This document shows, in pieces, positions 5,083 to 5,752 of a stretch of 5,752 nt of DNA. Source of the DNA: an uncultured Bacteroidota bacterium (GTDB taxonomy: Bacteria > Bacteroidota > Bacteroidia > 2-12-FULL-35-15); the NCBI GenBank assembly GCA_903881065.1, contig CAIRRW010000132.1:1-5752 (forward strand). Reading direction: 5' to 3'. Both the position numbers and the translations under genes were made by a program. Each line of letters starts with the position of its first letter. The stretch's first letter is position 1. Below the pieces are notes generated by a model. That model saw nothing but the letters and a program-made list of their open reading frames with translations. It was not told the DNA's origin and did no database searches.

Positions 5083-5752
5083 TTATTTAGTAATTAATTC
5101 TTCTTCTTCTGTTTCAATATTTTTCTTGAGATAATTCTGTTGTGCAATCACCGCTGCGCCATAAGATACAACGTGTTGGGGGCTATCAACAATCTGTATA
5201 TCTTTTCTGAATGTATCGTTCAGCAATGTTTGTAGATAAGGATGATGCGCTATTACACCACCAATCATATACGTTGGAATGCCCGGATCAAGGCGCATTT
5301 TAGCAACTTTGTTAGCAATGGAAATATAAATTCCCTTTGAAATATCTTCATTGGTCATGCCATCAAAAATCCAATTCATTATTTCTGTCTTAGCGAAAAC
5401 AGTGCAAAAACTATTGAGTTCTTTATCGTATTTTGATAAGGATGCCATGCTGCTCATCTCGGAAATATTAATGTTGGCTCGCTCTGCAATCTCCGCAAGG
5501 AATGAGCCTGTGCCGGCAGCACATTTATCATTCATGTAAAAATTCATCACATTATTATCTTTATCACAGCGGATAATTTTAATGTCTTCACCTCCAATGT
5601 CAATAATATTTTTCTCTCCCGGATATACAAATGATACTGCAGCTGCAGCGCAATTGATTTCTGTTTTCACAATATCAGTATTCGCGAAATGCTTGCGACC
5701 ATATCCTGTAGCACAACTATACTTAATATTGAAATTAGTCGCGATAGTCTGC
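5083..5752 (-). CDS. 2-hydroxyacyl-CoA dehydratase / benzoyl-CoA reductase activase, N-terminus cut off
   Basis: The frame is open from the right edge (first full codon at 5751) to the stop at 5083, giving 222 residues. A GTG at 5670 is internal, because homology continues upstream with ATGYGR and a TEI-type motif. The protein is of the BadF/BadG/HgdC ASKHA ATPase family. These are dimers with one bridging [4Fe-4S] cluster that use ATP to inject a low-potential electron into a radical dehydratase or ring reductase. Visible are IDIGGEDIK (the phosphate-binding segment, usually GGQD), MNDKCAAGTGSF with the first cluster Cys (codon 5523-5521), CTVFAKTEI with the second (5406-5404), and MIGGV plus YGAAVIA near the C-terminus. 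The Cys residues are 39 apart, the same spacing as Cys127/Cys166 of HgdC. The missing part should hold the first ATP-binding loop. Whether the partner is a dehydratase or a reductase cannot be decided here. Confidence 0.95.
   Translation of the reverse strand, partial: QTIATNFNIKYSCATGYGRKHFANTDIVKTEINCAAAAVSFVYPGEKNIIDIGGEDIKIIRCDKDNNVMNFYMNDKCAAGTGSFLAEIAERANINISEMSSMASLSKYDKELNSFCTVFAKTEIMNWIFDGMTNEDISKGIYISIANKVAKMRLDPGIPTYMIGGVIAHHPYLQTLLNDTFRKDIQIVDSPQHVVSYGAAVIAQQNYLKKNIETEEEELITK

Overview
The window looks like chromosomal DNA of a member of the Bacteroidota. The support is: AT-rich intergenic DNA; secreted proteins with short MKK/MKQ-type signal peptides cleaved just before Gln; a Cys-rich PKD-repeat surface protein of the kind common in gliding or type IX secretion lineages; and promoter-like TAnnTTTG/TTTG pairs, the Bacteroidota primary-sigma pattern. 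An ATP-dependent 2-hydroxyacyl-CoA dehydratase/benzoyl-CoA reductase activase further suggests anaerobic or facultative metabolism. No tRNA, rRNA, CRISPR array or intact insertion sequence was recognised. Every gene recognised is on the minus strand, so the window reads right to left.

From right to left. (1) 5752-5083: activase of the BadF/BadG/HgdC family, cut at its N-terminus by the window edge. (2) 5073-3814: complete thiolase, 9 bp after the activase stop, probably in the same operon. (3) 3813-3113: about 700 bp without an intact gene. It holds an in-frame 47-codon open stretch directly after the thiolase stop (possibly the 3' end of a lost gene) containing a 15-bp CTGAGTTTGTCGAAG motif, a decayed tandem array with an exact 19-bp period, and a small reading frame that appears broken by two frameshifts. 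(4) 3112-2909: small zinc-ribbon protein followed by a strong intrinsic terminator. (5) 2827-2084: single-domain PPK2-type polyphosphate kinase with its own promoter, whose -33 element overlaps the preceding gene's terminator tail. (6) 1932-1621: short exported protein of unknown function. (7) 1590-1: a long secreted protein with a PKD domain, open for 530 codons and running off the left edge.

Functionally there are three units. Activase plus thiolase point to a CoA-thioester pathway that uses a radical dehydratase or ring reductase; the catalytic subunits would have to lie upstream, outside the window. PPK2 uses polyphosphate to phosphorylate nucleotides. The small exported protein and the PKD protein form a likely two-gene unit for cell-surface or secreted products. 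Most of the window is ordinary; the least explained part is 3157-3813.
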